Assembly: GCF_013388295.1 (NCBI RefSeq)
Contig: NZ_CP058235.1
Span: 1,218,001 to 1,282,000, forward strand
Length of the DNA: 64,000 nucleotides
Direction of reading: 5' to 3'
Source of the DNA: Bartonella alsatica
Lineage (GTDB): Bacteria; Pseudomonadota; Alphaproteobacteria; Rhizobiales; Rhizobiaceae
Shown here: positions 38,438 to 48,372 of the stretch, piece after piece
How the letters are laid out: each line of letters starts with the position of its first letter
Position numbering within the stretch: position 1 is the stretch's first letter
Program-made: the position numbers and the translations under genes
Notes under the pieces: model-generated
The model's input: the letters and a program-made list of their open reading frames with translations, nothing else
Databases searched by the model: none
Told to the model about the DNA's origin: nothing

Positions 38438-39268
38438 ATGAATATGAAATGGTTAATAACAGCTTCTGCTTTCGCTTTTGTTTCAGCTTCAGCAGCGCAT
38501 GCAGCAGATGTTATTGTTCCCCACAGTTCTACATCTGTTGCACCGGTTATTGTTACTCCATCTTTTTCTTGGACAGGTCTTTATGTTGGTGGACAGATTG
38601 GCGGTTTTTCAAGTAAAACGAAGATGGATATTCTTAGTAAAGGGAAAACCATTCCCGTAAGTGATGACTTTTTACCTAAATTATCTGGCTTCATAGGGGG
38701 GCTTTATGCAGGTTCTAATATTGATCTTGGCAATGGCCTTATTCTAGGGGTTGATACAGATATCATTTGGACTGACAAAAGTCATACGAAAACAGGGCCA
38801 GCATACGAAATTCAAGAAAATCATGTGGCATATATTACTAAGATGCTGAAAGAAGCTGGTATTAAGATTGATGGCGATCTTCAAGCTAATAATAAGCGAA
38901 CGCAGACTTTCACTTTTAAAGAGAAGTGGGCTGGTGCTACGCGGGTACGAATTGGCTTTGCTGCTGAACGCATTCTGCCTTATATTGCTGGTGGTATTGC
39001 TTATACACAGATTCAAGATATTGCTTCGATATCAATAACAGACCAACAGACAGGTAAAGTAAAAGCGTCTGGTAACCTGTCTGATGAAACGAAAGCCTTT
39101 GTTGGTTACACCCTTGGTGCTGGCGTTGATTTTGCTATGACCAATAATGTTATTGTGCGTGCAGAATATCGTTATTCGGATTTTGGTAAGAAGAAATTTT
39201 CAAACGATGAATATGAAACTTCTTACAAAACCAATGATTTCCGTGTTGGTGTAGCTTACAAGTTTTAA
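38438..39268 (+). CDS. Haemin-binding / Omp25-like outer membrane protein, paralogue 1
   Basis: A 276-residue outer-membrane beta-barrel protein. It has a signal peptide (WLITASAFAFVSASAAHAA), the FSWTGLYVGGQIGGFS first strand, KEKWAGATRVRIGFAAERI, YIAGGIAYTQ and the closing RAEYRYSDFGKKKF and YKTNDFRVGVAYKF with terminal Phe. In Bartonella such proteins (HbpA-E) bind haemin at the surface and also act as adhesins. GGAG precedes ATG 38438. By order it may correspond to hbpC of the hbpCAB cluster, but I do not assign the letter. Confidence 0.9.
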   Translation: MNMKWLITASAFAFVSASAAHAADVIVPHSSTSVAPVIVTPSFSWTGLYVGGQIGGFSSKTKMDILSKGKTIPVSDDFLPKLSGFIGGLYAGSNIDLGNGLILGVDTDIIWTDKSHTKTGPAYEIQENHVAYITKMLKEAGIKIDGDLQANNKRTQTFTFKEKWAGATRVRIGFAAERILPYIAGGIAYTQIQDIASISITDQQTGKVKASGNLSDETKAFVGYTLGAGVDFAMTNNVIVRAEYRYSDFGKKKFSNDEYETSYKTNDFRVGVAYKF

Positions 39269-39290
39269 CATATTATAAGTTTAAATTACG

Positions 39291-39327
39291 CAGGGGCTTT
39301 GTCTTTGGGAAGCTCCTGTTATTTTCT
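39291..39327 (+). terminator. Terminator after haemin-binding paralogue 1
   Basis: CAGGGGCTT pairs with AAGCTCCTG (one wobble) around a ten-base loop, followed by TTATTTTCT. Confidence 0.6.
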
Positions 39328-39490
39328 ATTGCTGTATTGCCACATAATACGAATTATTACACATGGGAAATGTCGCCAAGTTTTAATTTTAGTAAAAAGA
39401 AATGCACAAACAGTAAACAGAGATTAATATTTAATATCAACAAGTTGAGTGTATTTTAACTTACGAGATTTGGGTTAGAGCGAAGCATTA

Positions 39491-39524
39491 AGAGGTTCCA
39501 ACTCCGAGTGGGGCCTCTATTTTA
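39491..39524 (+). terminator. Orphan hbp-type terminator hairpin
   Basis: AGAGGTTCCA pairs with TGGGGCCTCT (two wobbles), loop ACTCCGAG, followed by ATTTTAT. Its closing GGCCTCTATTTT matches the terminator after paralogue 2, although no gene ends here. Confidence 0.5.
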
Positions 39525-39531
39525 TGTAACT

Positions 39532-39551
39532 GTGTTATTTTTACTACAGAT
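39532..39551 (+). promoter_or_regulatory. Conserved hbp leader element, copy 2
   Basis: GTGTTATTTTTACTACAGAT, 53 bases before the ATG at 39605; identical to copy 3. Confidence 0.6.
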
Positions 39552-39604
39552 TTTTTTTTAATAGGCGTGTAACATATGCAGCATAAATAATAGGAGCAAA
39601 ATTT

Positions 39605-40435
39605 ATGAATATAAAATCTTTAATGACAGTATCTGTTATCTCTTTGATTTCAGCTACTGCGGCACAGGCTGCAGACGTTGTAGTTCCACATGAGGCAGTA
39701 CCAGTTGTTACTGCCCCTGCATTTTCTTGGACAGGTTTCTATATTGGTGCTCAAGTTGGAAACTTTTCGAGCAAAGTTGAGATAACTGATTCAGGAAAAA
39801 ATAAACTTGGTAAAGATGCAACACCTAAGCCTTCAGGTTTCATGGGAGGCATTTACGCAGGTTCCAATATGGACCTTGGAAGTGGACTCGTTTTAGGGGT
39901 TGAAACTGATGCAGTTTGGGCTGACCGAGAAGACACAAAAACGCTTTCTCCAAAGGAGATTGGAGGAGGTAATCTTGAGAATTTTAAGAACTCTCTTACA
40001 GCAGCTGGCGCCAAAGCTGCTCCAGGAAAGCAAGTTAATAATATCCAAGCAGATGACAAGCGTACAGATAGTACTGCTTTAAAAGAAAAATGGTCTGGTG
40101 CTACTCGTGTACGTATCGGTTTTGCAATCGCTGATCACATTATGCCATATGTTGCTGGTGGTGTTGCTTATGCACAGATGCAAGCTATTAATTCTGTTAA
40201 AGTAACAGCAAAGGCAGATAATCAGGAAGTTACTTCTGCGGCCTTGTTGGATAAAACAAAGACGTTTGTTGGTTATACCGTTGGTGGTGGTGTTGATTTC
40301 GCTATGACCGATAATGTGCTATTGCGTGCGGAATACCGTTACTCAGATTTCGGTAAAAAGGAATTCGTGAAGGATAATAACAAATTTAGCTACAAGACCA
40401 ATGATTTCCGTGTTGGTGTGGCTTATAAATTCTAG
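39605..40435 (+). CDS. Haemin-binding / Omp25-like outer membrane protein, paralogue 2
   Basis: A 276-residue paralogue with a signal peptide (SLMTVSVISLISATAAQAA), AFSWTGFYIGAQVGNFSSK, KEKWSGATRVRIGFAIADHI, YVAGGVAYAQ, and the C-terminal RAEYRYSDFGKKEF plus YKTNDFRVGVAYKF. It has its own leader element and terminator, so each copy appears to be a separate transcription unit. The central loop (about 100-150) differs most from paralogues 1 and 4, as expected for exposed loops. Confidence 0.9.
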   Translation: MNIKSLMTVSVISLISATAAQAADVVVPHEAVPVVTAPAFSWTGFYIGAQVGNFSSKVEITDSGKNKLGKDATPKPSGFMGGIYAGSNMDLGSGLVLGVETDAVWADREDTKTLSPKEIGGGNLENFKNSLTAAGAKAAPGKQVNNIQADDKRTDSTALKEKWSGATRVRIGFAIADHIMPYVAGGVAYAQMQAINSVKVTAKADNQEVTSAALLDKTKTFVGYTVGGGVDFAMTDNVLLRAEYRYSDFGKKEFVKDNNKFSYKTNDFRVGVAYKF

Positions 40436-40460
40436 TTTGTAGCAAAAGTTAAATTATTAA

Positions 40461-40493
40461 GAGGCTCTGTCTTTGACAGGGCCTCTATTTTTT
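40461..40493 (+). terminator. Terminator after haemin-binding paralogue 2
   Basis: GAGGCTCTGTC pairs with GACAGGGCCTC (one wobble) across a short loop, followed by TATTTTTT. Confidence 0.8.
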
Positions 40494-40508
40494 ATGATTT
40501 TTATAATT

Positions 40509-40528
40509 GTGTTATTTTTACTACAGAT
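40509..40528 (+). promoter_or_regulatory. Conserved hbp leader element, copy 3 (before pseudogene)
   Basis: GTGTTATTTTTACTACAGAT, 51 bases before the former start codon of the decayed copy. Kept intact although its gene is dead. Confidence 0.6.
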
Positions 40529-40579
40529 TTTTTGCATAGGTGTGTAGCATATGCACCAGAATAATTAGAAGTAAAATTT

Positions 40580-40899
40580 ATGAATATAAAATAATGGCGA
40601 CTTTTGTTATTGCTTTGATTTCCTCTTCTGCGGCACAGGCTGCAGACGTTGTGGTTCCACATAAAGTTGCACCAGTTGTGACTGCTTCTGCATTTTCTTG
40701 GAGTGGCGTCTAATCTGATGAAACAAAGACAATGGTTAATTTTACTATAGGGGGGATATTGATTTTACGGTGACTAATAATATTCTATTGCGTGCAGAAT
40801 ATCGTTACGCCGATTTTGATAAAAAGAAATTGCAAACACAATCAAGAATTTAACTACAGGATGAATGATTTCTGTGTTAGTGCAGCTTACAAAGTCTAA
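40580..40899 (+). pseudogene. Decayed haemin-binding protein paralogue 3
   Basis: The first codons match paralogue 2 (ATGAATATAAAA), but a small deletion puts a stop at codon 5. In another frame the signal peptide end and FSWSGV follow. The sequence then jumps to SDETKT and the last strands (RAEYRYADFDKKK...; MNDFCVSAAYKV), so some 190 codons of the barrel centre are missing. A further frameshift lies near the 3' end. Leader element and terminator are still present. Confidence 0.88.
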
Positions 40900-40940
40900 A
40901 TGTAAAAAACAGAATTATTAGTACAAAATTAAAGCTAAAA

Positions 40941-40973
40941 GGCTCTGTCTTTAACAGAGCCTCTATTTTTTTT
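40941..40973 (+). terminator. Terminator after the decayed paralogue
   Basis: AGGCTCTGT pairs perfectly with ACAGAGCCT around CTTTA, followed by a T tract. Confidence 0.75.
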
Positions 40974-40979
40974 GTGGAT

Positions 40980-40999
40980 GTGATATTTTTGCTACAGAT
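40980..40999 (+). promoter_or_regulatory. Conserved hbp leader element, copy 4
   Basis: GTGATATTTTTGCTACAGAT, 54 bases before the ATG at 41054; two differences from copies 2 and 3. Confidence 0.55.
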
Positions 41000-41053
41000 A
41001 TTTAAACATAGATACACTATATACAATCCGTTTTGGATTTTTGGAGATAATTT

Positions 41054-42229
41054 ATGAACACGAAACGTTTGATATCAGCTTCTATTTTTGCTTTAATTTC
41101 ATCTTCTGCAGCGCAGGCAGCAGACGTAATGATTCCTCGTCAGCCTACACCGGTTACTTCATCAGCTTTTGTAGCTCCTACTTTTACATGGACGGGCCTG
41201 TATCTTGGTGCGCAGGTTGGTGGTTTGTCAAGTAAAATTGATATGAGTATGGCTGCTCAGGGCAAGACGGTACCGCTAAGTAAAGATTTATCACCTAAAT
41301 TTTCAGGTTTTGAAGGTGGTCTTTATGCAGGTTCTAATATTGATCTTGGCGATAACTTTGTTTTTGGTATCGATACGGATTTAACATGGTCTGGTAAAAA
41401 ACACTCAAAGACCATTACTATAGCATCTTCTAATAGTACTTTAGTAGAAAATGTAGTCTCAAGAACTCGTAGATCAGCGCCATCGGGCCAACCACAACAA
41501 GAATCAGCATCATCATCATCTTCTTCAGGACCCTCATCATCTTCTTCAGGAGTATCATCACCTGAATCATTAGGTAGATCAGATTCAAATTCAGGAGGGA
41601 GGTCAGCATCACCAGTAGAAGGAAGGTCAGGAGAATCCGGAGCATCGACATCTGCAAGGCCCCAACTAGTATTTGCAAGATCAGGATCAGAAGAAACGCA
41701 AAGACAAGCTGGCAATGGAGCAGGGGGAGTTAACCATCACGGAAGTGGAAACGTTGGAGCTAATGCGGATAAAAACAGTACCAGTGTATATGGTATAGAG
41801 CAGGTGAAAAGAGAGATCGCTAGTCTTGCTCTAGTTCAAGGGGGCAAGGTTGAAACTTTAAGTCATACTTTAAAGCAAAATTGGGTTGGTGCTACACGGG
41901 TACGTATCGGTTTTACTGCTGATCGTTTTATGCCTTATATTGCCGGTGGTGTTGCCTATACGCGGCTCCAAGATACTATATCAGTATCATTTAAGAAAAG
42001 TAATACAAGTGATGCAAATGTTGTTTCTTCTAAGAATTTAACTGACGAAGCAAAGACAGTGATTGGTTATACTCTTGGTGGTGGTATTGATTTTGCAATG
42101 TTGGACAATGTTATTGTGCGTGCGGAATACCGTTACTCTGATTTTGGTAAAAAGAAATTTGCAAAGGAAAAACTTGAAGTGAATTATAAAACCAATGATT
42201 TCCGTGTTGGTATCGCTTACAAATTCTAA
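41054..42229 (+). CDS. Haemin-binding / Omp25-like protein with Ser/Gly-rich insert, paralogue 4
   Basis: A 391-residue paralogue, over 110 residues longer than its neighbours. Signal peptide, FTWTGLYLGAQVGGLSSK, QNWVGATRVRIGFTADRF, RAEYRYSDFGKKKF and the YKTNDFRVGIAYKF terminus are conserved. Residues about 137-247 are a low-complexity insert rich in Ser, Gly and Arg (SASSSSSSGPSSSSSG, then SGNVGANADKN), placed where the exposed loop of the barrel is expected. The insert is encoded by TCA/TCT-type triplet repeats. By length and position next to ileS it may correspond to hbpB. GGAG precedes the start. Confidence 0.9.
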   Translation: MNTKRLISASIFALISSSAAQAADVMIPRQPTPVTSSAFVAPTFTWTGLYLGAQVGGLSSKIDMSMAAQGKTVPLSKDLSPKFSGFEGGLYAGSNIDLGDNFVFGIDTDLTWSGKKHSKTITIASSNSTLVENVVSRTRRSAPSGQPQQESASSSSSSGPSSSSSGVSSPESLGRSDSNSGGRSASPVEGRSGESGASTSARPQLVFARSGSEETQRQAGNGAGGVNHHGSGNVGANADKNSTSVYGIEQVKREIASLALVQGGKVETLSHTLKQNWVGATRVRIGFTADRFMPYIAGGVAYTRLQDTISVSFKKSNTSDANVVSSKNLTDEAKTVIGYTLGGGIDFAMLDNVIVRAEYRYSDFGKKKFAKEKLEVNYKTNDFRVGIAYKF

Positions 42230-42253
42230 TTTACTGTCAGAATGAATTGATAA

Positions 42254-42287
42254 AAGGGCTCTACCGGTGGTAGGGCCTTTGTTTTTT
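42254..42287 (+). terminator. Terminator after haemin-binding paralogue 4
   Basis: AAGGGCTCTACC pairs with GGTAGGGCCTTT (two G-T wobbles), followed by GTTTTTT. Confidence 0.8.
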
Positions 42288-42481
42288 AGACGATCATTTT
42301 TGGATTTCCTTTCTTGATAATTTCATGATAAAGCGCATAAAGTGTAATGATATATCTTCTTGATCGCTGCTTAATACGTATAATGAGCTCGGCCTTCCCT
42401 ATAGATAAAAAAACCAGAGTTGCAGGGTTCAGGAGAGTTATGCAAAAATGAAATCGTAAAAGTGGATAGGAATATTTCACA

Positions 42482-45397
42482 ATGGCTGTGAAAAATGAAA
42501 CAATAGATTATTCGAAAACTCTTTATCTACCGCAAACAAATTTTCCGATGCGTGCAGGGCTACCTCAAAAAGAGCTTGAATTAATAGCACGATGGGAAAA
42601 TATAGGGCTTTATACGCAATTGCGACAACAAGCAAAAGATCGTCCGTTTTACATTCTTCATGATGGTCCACCTTATGCGAATGGACATATACATATTGGC
42701 CACGCTTTGAACAAAGTTCTAAAGGATGTGATTGTTCGTTCATTCCAAATGCGCGGTTTTAACGCAAATTATGTTCCTGGTTGGGACTGCCATGGGCTTC
42801 CGATTGAATGGAAGATTGAAGAAAAATATCGTGCGCAAGGGAAAAATAAGGATGATGTACCCCTTAACGAATTTCGTCAAGAATGCCGTGAATTTGCACA
42901 ACATTGGATCACTGTTCAAAGTGAAGAATTTAAACGCCTTGGTGTTGTTGGAGATTTTAACATTCCTTATACTACAATGGCTTTTCATGCAGAAGCGCGT
43001 ATTGCCGGTGAATTGATAAAGTTTGCTATGTCAGACCAGATTTATCGTGGTTCAAAGCCTGTGATGTGGTCAGTTGTGGAGCGTACGGCTTTAGCAGAGG
43101 CAGAGATTGAATATCATGATCATGAATCAGAGGTTATTTGGGTTAAGTTTCCTATTTTAAAAACAGATTCTAGCGATTTGTATGGTGCTTATGTCGTGAT
43201 TTGGACAACTACTCCCTGGACAATTCCTGGTAACCGTGCGGTCAGTTATTCATCGCAGATTTCTTACGGTCTTTACGAAGTTGAAAGCACGGAAAATGAT
43301 TTTGGTCCTCAAGCTGGAGAGAAATTTCTCTTTGCTGATGCATTGGCCATGAGTTGTGCAGAAAAAGCAAAACTTGTTTTGAAGCGTTTACGTGTTGTTT
43401 CTACGGATGAGCTCAAAACGCTTCTTCTTTCTCACCCACTCAAAGGTTTGTCCGGAAGTTATCATTATAAGATTATGTTGCTTGATGGTTCGCACGTAAC
43501 AGAGAGTGCTGGTACAGGTTTTGTTCATACAGCGCCCAGCCATGGGCGTGAAGATTTTGAGATTTGGAATGCTTATAAGCCTCAATTGGAAGAGGCAGGT
43601 ATTGATTCATCTATACCATTTCCTGTTGATGATGCTGGTTTTTACACAAAAGATGTTCCTGGTTTTGGTCCAGAGCGTAAAGAAGGGCCTGCACGCGTTA
43701 TTGATGATAATGGAAAAATGGGTAATGCCAATAGAGAAGTTATTAACGCTTTAATCAAAGCGGATCGGTTATTTGCACGCGGTCGTTTAAAGCATTCTTA
43801 CCCTCACAGTTGGCGTTCAAAAAAACCAGTCATTTTTCGTAATACACCACAATGGTTTATTTCAATGGATAAAGATCTTGGAGATGGTTCAACTCTACGC
43901 AGTCGTGCTTTGAAAGCTATTTCGATGACACGTTTTGTTCCTTCTTCTGGTCAAAACCGATTAGCTTCTATGATAGCAGATCGTCCTGATTGGGTTCTTT
44001 CTCGTCAGCGATCTTGGGGGGTTCCTATTTGTATTTTTGCCAATGAGGAAGGTATAGTTCTGAAAGATGAGAGCGTGAATGAGCGTATTTTGCAGGCTTT
44101 TGAAGCAGAGGGCGCAGATGCGTGGTTTGCTGAGGGAGCACGAGAGCGTTTTTTAGGTGACCGTGTGCATGAACCTTGGGTTCAAGTTCGTGATATTCTT
44201 GATGTTTGGTTTGATTCTGGAGCGAGTCATAGCTTTGTGTTAGAAGATCGAGCTGATTTAAAATGGCCTGCCGATGTTTATTTTGAAGGATCTGATCAAC
44301 ATCGTGGATGGTTCCAATCTTCTCTTTTGGAAAGTTGTGGTACGCGCGCTTGTTCTCCTTATAAAGTGGTGATCACACACGGTTTTACTTTGGATGAGAA
44401 TGGCAAGAAAATGTCTAAATCTTTAGGCAATATAGTTGTTCCGCAAGAGATCATTAAAACATCGGGTGCTGATATTTTTCGTCTCTGGGTCATGACGACT
44501 GATTATTGGGAAGATCAGCGTTTAGGTAAAAAAATTCTTCAAACAAATGTAGATTCGTATCGTAAACTACGGAATGCAATTCGTTGGATGCTTGGGACTT
44601 TAGCGCATGATGAAGGAGAAGAAATATCTTATTGTACACTACCAGATCTTGAAAAACTTATATTACATCGGCTTTATGAACTCGATCAATTGATTAATCG
44701 GGCCTATGACGCGTTCGATTTTAAAAAGATTATGCGTGCATTGTTGGATTTTTCGATTATTGAGTTATCGGCCTTTTATTTTGATATTCGAAAAGATTCT
44801 CTTTATTGTGATGCTCCTTCATCAAAGAAACGTAAGGCTTCCTTGCAGGTAGTTCGTGAGATTTTTGAACGAATGGTAACATGGCTTGCTCCAATGTTGC
44901 CTTTTACAATGGAAGAAGCTTGGTTAGAGCGTTATCCAGAAAGTCAGTCGGTGCATTTAGAACAATTTCGTCCTGCACGAGAGGAATGGAAAAATGAATC
45001 TTTGGCTGAACGTTGGCAAAAAGTTCGGCAAGTCCGTAAAGTTGTGACAGGTGCTTTAGAGCTTGAACGAGCGGATAAGCATATTGGATCATCTTTAGAA
45101 GCTGCACCTATTGTTTTTATTTCTAATCTGGCTTTACTAGAGGCATTAGAAAATTTGGATATGGCGGAAATTTGTATCACAAGTGCCCTAACAATTAAAC
45201 AGGATGTACCACCTGAGGATGCTTTTACTCTGAGTGATGTGGAAGGCGTTGGTGTGTATCCGGAAAAGGCGCTGGGGAAAAAATGTGCTCGGTCATGGCG
45301 CTATACGCAAGATGTTGGGAGTGATCCAGCTTATCCTGATGTCTCAGCTCGTGATGCAGCTGCTTTGCGGGAATTACAGATGCTTGGAAAGATTTAA
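42482..45397 (+). CDS. ileS: Isoleucyl-tRNA synthetase IleS
   Basis: The 971-residue class I synthetase shows the HIGH-type motif in [20 protein letters not shown] (about residue 60), the editing domain with [16 protein letters not shown], and the KMSKS motif in [13 protein letters not shown] (about 640). It ends without the C-terminal zinc finger of E. coli IleS, which is usual in alphaproteobacteria. The start at ATG 42482 has AGGA upstream. Length is normal for rhizobia. Confidence 0.97.
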   Translation: MAVKNETIDYSKTLYLPQTNFPMRAGLPQKELELIARWENIGLYTQLRQQAKDRPFYILHDGPPYANGHIHIGHALNKVLKDVIVRSFQMRGFNANYVPGWDCHGLPIEWKIEEKYRAQGKNKDDVPLNEFRQECREFAQHWITVQSEEFKRLGVVGDFNIPYTTMAFHAEARIAGELIKFAMSDQIYRGSKPVMWSVVERTALAEAEIEYHDHESEVIWVKFPILKTDSSDLYGAYVVIWTTTPWTIPGNRAVSYSSQISYGLYEVESTENDFGPQAGEKFLFADALAMSCAEKAKLVLKRLRVVSTDELKTLLLSHPLKGLSGSYHYKIMLLDGSHVTESAGTGFVHTAPSHGREDFEIWNAYKPQLEEAGIDSSIPFPVDDAGFYTKDVPGFGPERKEGPARVIDDNGKMGNANREVINALIKADRLFARGRLKHSYPHSWRSKKPVIFRNTPQWFISMDKDLGDGSTLRSRALKAISMTRFVPSSGQNRLASMIADRPDWVLSRQRSWGVPICIFANEEGIVLKDESVNERILQAFEAEGADAWFAEGARERFLGDRVHEPWVQVRDILDVWFDSGASHSFVLEDRADLKWPADVYFEGSDQHRGWFQSSLLESCGTRACSPYKVVITHGFTLDENGKKMSKSLGNIVVPQEIIKTSGADIFRLWVMTTDYWEDQRLGKKILQTNVDSYRKLRNAIRWMLGTLAHDEGEEISYCTLPDLEKLILHRLYELDQLINRAYDAFDFKKIMRALLDFSIIELSAFYFDIRKDSLYCDAPSSKKRKASLQVVREIFERMVTWLAPMLPFTMEEAWLERYPESQSVHLEQFRPAREEWKNESLAERWQKVRQVRKVVTGALELERADKHIGSSLEAAPIVFISNLALLEALENLDMAEICITSALTIKQDVPPEDAFTLSDVEGVGVYPEKALGKKCARSWRYTQDVGSDPAYPDVSARDAAALRELQMLGKI

Positions 45398-45592
45398 AGT
45401 TTTAGACCAAGGGAAGAAAACAAATGCGGGGTTGTTTCGGTTCAATTCTGTGATTGATGCGTATTATCTTTTATGATAATAAGGAAACTCTTTGTTTTTC
45501 TGTGGGGGAGAGGTGGATTTATTGTGTGGAACGTATCTACAATAAATGCGGGAAGATTATTCAGCCATATACTTAAAAAAATGGGATAAGTA

Positions 45593-46132
45593 GTGAAAAA
45601 ACGTGAAATAAAAATATTGCCAATAAGCATTTTGGGTATATGCTTTGTGTTAACAGGATGTGGTTTATCTGCTCCTACCTATGGTACAGATAAGTCGGTT
45701 TCATTACAGTTTTTTGAAGATATTGCTAACTTTGCTTCGCTGACATCAACAAACGATAATAGTCAACTTATTATGAAACCTCATTCAAAACTTGTGATGC
45801 CGAAATTCGGTTCGCACTTAGTTTTACCATTACCACAACAAGATATAGCACAGAATAGCTCTCTTGGTAGAGCAGAAACGACGAAGCAACATCTTGATAA
45901 TGGCAGAGTTCCCGTTTTTCCAAAAAAGATATCATTAATTAATAAGCATGCCAATGCTGCTGATTCAGAAAGTATTCCACAGTTGAACGCGAAGCAGCAG
46001 CAGGAATATTTGCGTCGTCAAAGAGCGCGAGGTGGTAGTGCAAAGTATCGCCGGTATCTCACTGAGCCACCTTTAAGTTATCGGCAACCAGCGAAGATAG
46101 TGCCTGTTGGTCAATCAGAGTCGAGGCGTTAA
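45593..46132 (+). CDS. Putative lipoprotein, unknown function
   Basis: A 179-residue protein starting at GTG with a lipoprotein signal: lysine-rich start, ILPISILGICFVLTGCG, lipid-modified Cys about 23. The mature part is hydrophilic and Gln/Ser/Pro-rich, with a basic segment (QQQEYLRRQRARGGSAKYRR) near the C-terminus; no domain recognised. Lipoprotein genes after ileS are common in related rhizobia. It stands alone, 195 bp after ileS. Confidence 0.75.
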   Translation: MKKREIKILPISILGICFVLTGCGLSAPTYGTDKSVSLQFFEDIANFASLTSTNDNSQLIMKPHSKLVMPKFGSHLVLPLPQQDIAQNSSLGRAETTKQHLDNGRVPVFPKKISLINKHANAADSESIPQLNAKQQQEYLRRQRARGGSAKYRRYLTEPPLSYRQPAKIVPVGQSESRR

Positions 46133-46247
46133 AAGAGTTTCGAAGAAAAGTGCTTTAAAACCAGTTTGGATAAAAAAAGAGTTATTAACCTTTTTAGAGA
46201 GTTCTAATATTGTTCAAAGTAGGTGTTATAGATAGAAGAGAAATTTT

Positions 46248-46694
46248 TTAACATCGCTTTTGTGCAAAAAAATTTTTAAGCAATTGGGCTGCTTCTTTTT
46301 CCTTAAAACCAGAATAGATTTCAGGTTTGTGATGACAGGTTGGCTGCTGATAAAAACGTGGACCGTGTTCAATAGCACCTCCTTTAGAATCGCTTGTTGC
46401 ATAATAGAGACGCTGTATGCGTGCAAGTGAAATGGCTGCAGCGCACATCGCACAAGGCTCGAGGGTTACATACAGGTCACAATCAGAAAGCCTTTCACTT
46501 TGGAGGGTTTCGCAGGCCATACGGATTACGCGCATTTCTGCATGTCCTGTAGGATCATATGCGGCTTTTATATAGTTACTAGCGCGTGCAATGATAGTTT
46601 TTCCGCGTGTGATAACAGCACCAACTGGGACTTCATCTTTTTTTTTTGCCCATTGTGCTTCTAAGAGGGCTATTTCCATGGGAGTCAAAGTCAT
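46248..46694 (-). CDS. tadA: tRNA-specific adenosine deaminase TadA
   Basis: The 148-residue zinc deaminase has the catalytic HAEMRVIRMAC (Glu proton shuttle) and PCAMCAAAISLARI (two zinc Cys). It converts A34 to inosine in tRNA-Arg(ACG). I prefer ATG 46694 (MTLTPMEIALLEAQ), which gives the usual N-terminus; the frame continues to an ATG at 46739. It is divergent from the pseudouridine synthase gene. Confidence 0.93.
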   Translation of the reverse strand: MTLTPMEIALLEAQWAKKKDEVPVGAVITRGKTIIARASNYIKAAYDPTGHAEMRVIRMACETLQSERLSDCDLYVTLEPCAMCAAAISLARIQRLYYATSDSKGGAIEHGPRFYQQPTCHHKPEIYSGFKEKEAAQLLKNFFAQKRC

Positions 46695-46968
46695 AGAGTT
46701 CTTTCTACTAAAATATAGGGAGTCGACAAGCTTCTCCATATAGTTTCTTCATGAGGAGTATTATAAAATGAATGAGTTATAATCCTTTTATAACGAAGGG
46801 CTATTATTTTTTAAATATTTAAATCAACTGGCAAGTAAACCAATATATTATGCTACTAGGGGATAGAAAATAATAAATGATTGTGTTACTCCCACTTTTT
46901 AGGATAAGCGGCATGGTATGGGTAGATGATTTGCTGAACGTATTGGAAGAGGTTGATGTAAAGAGCGC

Positions 46969-48372
46969 ATGAATGAAAACAATGAGAGTGAGCGGATCGC
47001 TAAAAGATTAGCGCGTGCAGGTGTTGCTTCGCGTCGTGATGCAGAAATGATGATTGTTGCAGGTCGTATTGTTGTTAATGGTAAAGTGGTAACGACACCT
47101 GCTTTTAATGTTACTCGCTCTGATGTTATTAAAGTTGATGGCAAATCTTTATCTCCCATGGAACGAACGCGCTTATGGCTTTACCACAAACCGGCAGGAC
47201 TTGTCACCACTAACCGTGATCCTGAAGGTAGACCAACAGTATTTAGCAATTTGCCAAAAGGAATGCCTCGTGTTCTTTCTGTAGGCAGGCTTGACATTAA
47301 TACAGAAGGGCTTTTGCTGTTAACCAATGATGGAGGTTTAGCACGTATATTAGAGCTTCCCTTAACAGGATGGGTGCGCAAATATCGAGTTCGTGCTCAT
47401 GGAAAAGTAAAACAGAATGCACTTGATAACCTTAAAAATGGCATAGCGGTGAATGGTGTATTCTATGGTTCGATTGAAGCATCAATTGAACGTGAACAAG
47501 GGACAAATATTTGGCTTTCTGTGGCTTTGCGTGAAGGAAAAAATCGTGAAATAAAGAAAGTTTTTGGTGCTTTAGGATTATCGGTTAATCGTTTAATTCG
47601 TGTATCTTATGGTCCATTTCAGCTCTCTGATCTGGATGAAGGGGCCGTTCGTGAGATAAAAGGTCGTATGTTACGTGAGCAATTGGGAGAGCGTTTGATT
47701 ATACAAGCCAATGCAAATTTTGATGCTCCAGTTTTAAAGCCATTTTCAAATTCTACGCTTATTGCGGAAAGACGAAATGATAGGGATATTTGTGTCACCA
47801 ATGATGGTTGGATTTTCTCGAGTGAGAAAGGTATACAGCGTAGACAGCGAGACCGTTTTACTAAACACGATCAATCACGGTTGGTTACAAAATCTGATGA
47901 AAAATTTATACGCAAGGATAAGAGCGAGGAAAGGAAAGTAGAGCGTTTTTTGCCTCGTTGTCGTCGTTCTAATGTTTGGATGGCTCCTGGTGCACGTCCA
48001 CAGAGTTCACTTAAAAAGTCTTTCTATAATAGCAGTACTTCTCAAGATCATAAAAGAGATTTAGCTGGCCCAAGAGCTTTTCATAAAGCTAAAGAAAAAT
48101 CTCCAGTAGTACAGTTGCAGAAAGAGAGAGGTGTTAGTTTTGATCAAAAGCATAGTAAAAAGTCTTATGGAGAAGTATGTGTTGTCGGCAAAAAGAAGCA
48201 TTCTTTTAAGAGAGAAGAAAGGGTTGTGAAAGACAATAATGGTGAGCATGCTTTTGAGAGTAAGAAAAAGGATAAATTGTTTATTGGTAATATAAGAAAA
48301 TCTATAACATATAACGATGAAGGAAAAATAGGGAAGAAATTTGGAGAACCACGTGCGGATCGTCGGCGGTAA
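46969..48372 (+). CDS. Large-subunit pseudouridine synthase, RluB/RsuA family, with basic C-terminal extension
   Basis: The 467-residue protein has an S4 domain ([20 protein letters not shown]), then the synthase domain with the catalytic Asp motif [19 protein letters not shown] (about residue 107) and [15 protein letters not shown]. The enzymatic part ends near residue 245. The last 200 residues are a low-complexity, Lys/Arg/Ser-rich tail, as in other rhizobial RluB proteins. It overlaps rsmD by 20 bases, so both rRNA-modifying enzymes are made together. Confidence 0.92.
   Translation: MNENNESERIAKRLARAGVASRRDAEMMIVAGRIVVNGKVVTTPAFNVTRSDVIKVDGKSLSPMERTRLWLYHKPAGLVTTNRDPEGRPTVFSNLPKGMPRVLSVGRLDINTEGLLLLTNDGGLARILELPLTGWVRKYRVRAHGKVKQNALDNLKNGIAVNGVFYGSIEASIEREQGTNIWLSVALREGKNREIKKVFGALGLSVNRLIRVSYGPFQLSDLDEGAVREIKGRMLREQLGERLIIQANANFDAPVLKPFSNSTLIAERRNDRDICVTNDGWIFSSEKGIQRRQRDRFTKHDQSRLVTKSDEKFIRKDKSEERKVERFLPRCRRSNVWMAPGARPQSSLKKSFYNSSTSQDHKRDLAGPRAFHKAKEKSPVVQLQKERGVSFDQKHSKKSYGEVCVVGKKKHSFKREERVVKDNNGEHAFESKKKDKLFIGNIRKSITYNDEGKIGKKFGEPRADRRR

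Larger units (their letters stand above)
39269..39604 (+). other. Intergenic between paralogues 1 and 2, with two terminator-like hairpins
   Basis: Holds the terminator of paralogue 1 (39291-39327), a second hairpin (39491-39518) like those that end other copies, and the leader element of paralogue 2. The second hairpin suggests that another copy once lay here and was deleted. Confidence 0.5.
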
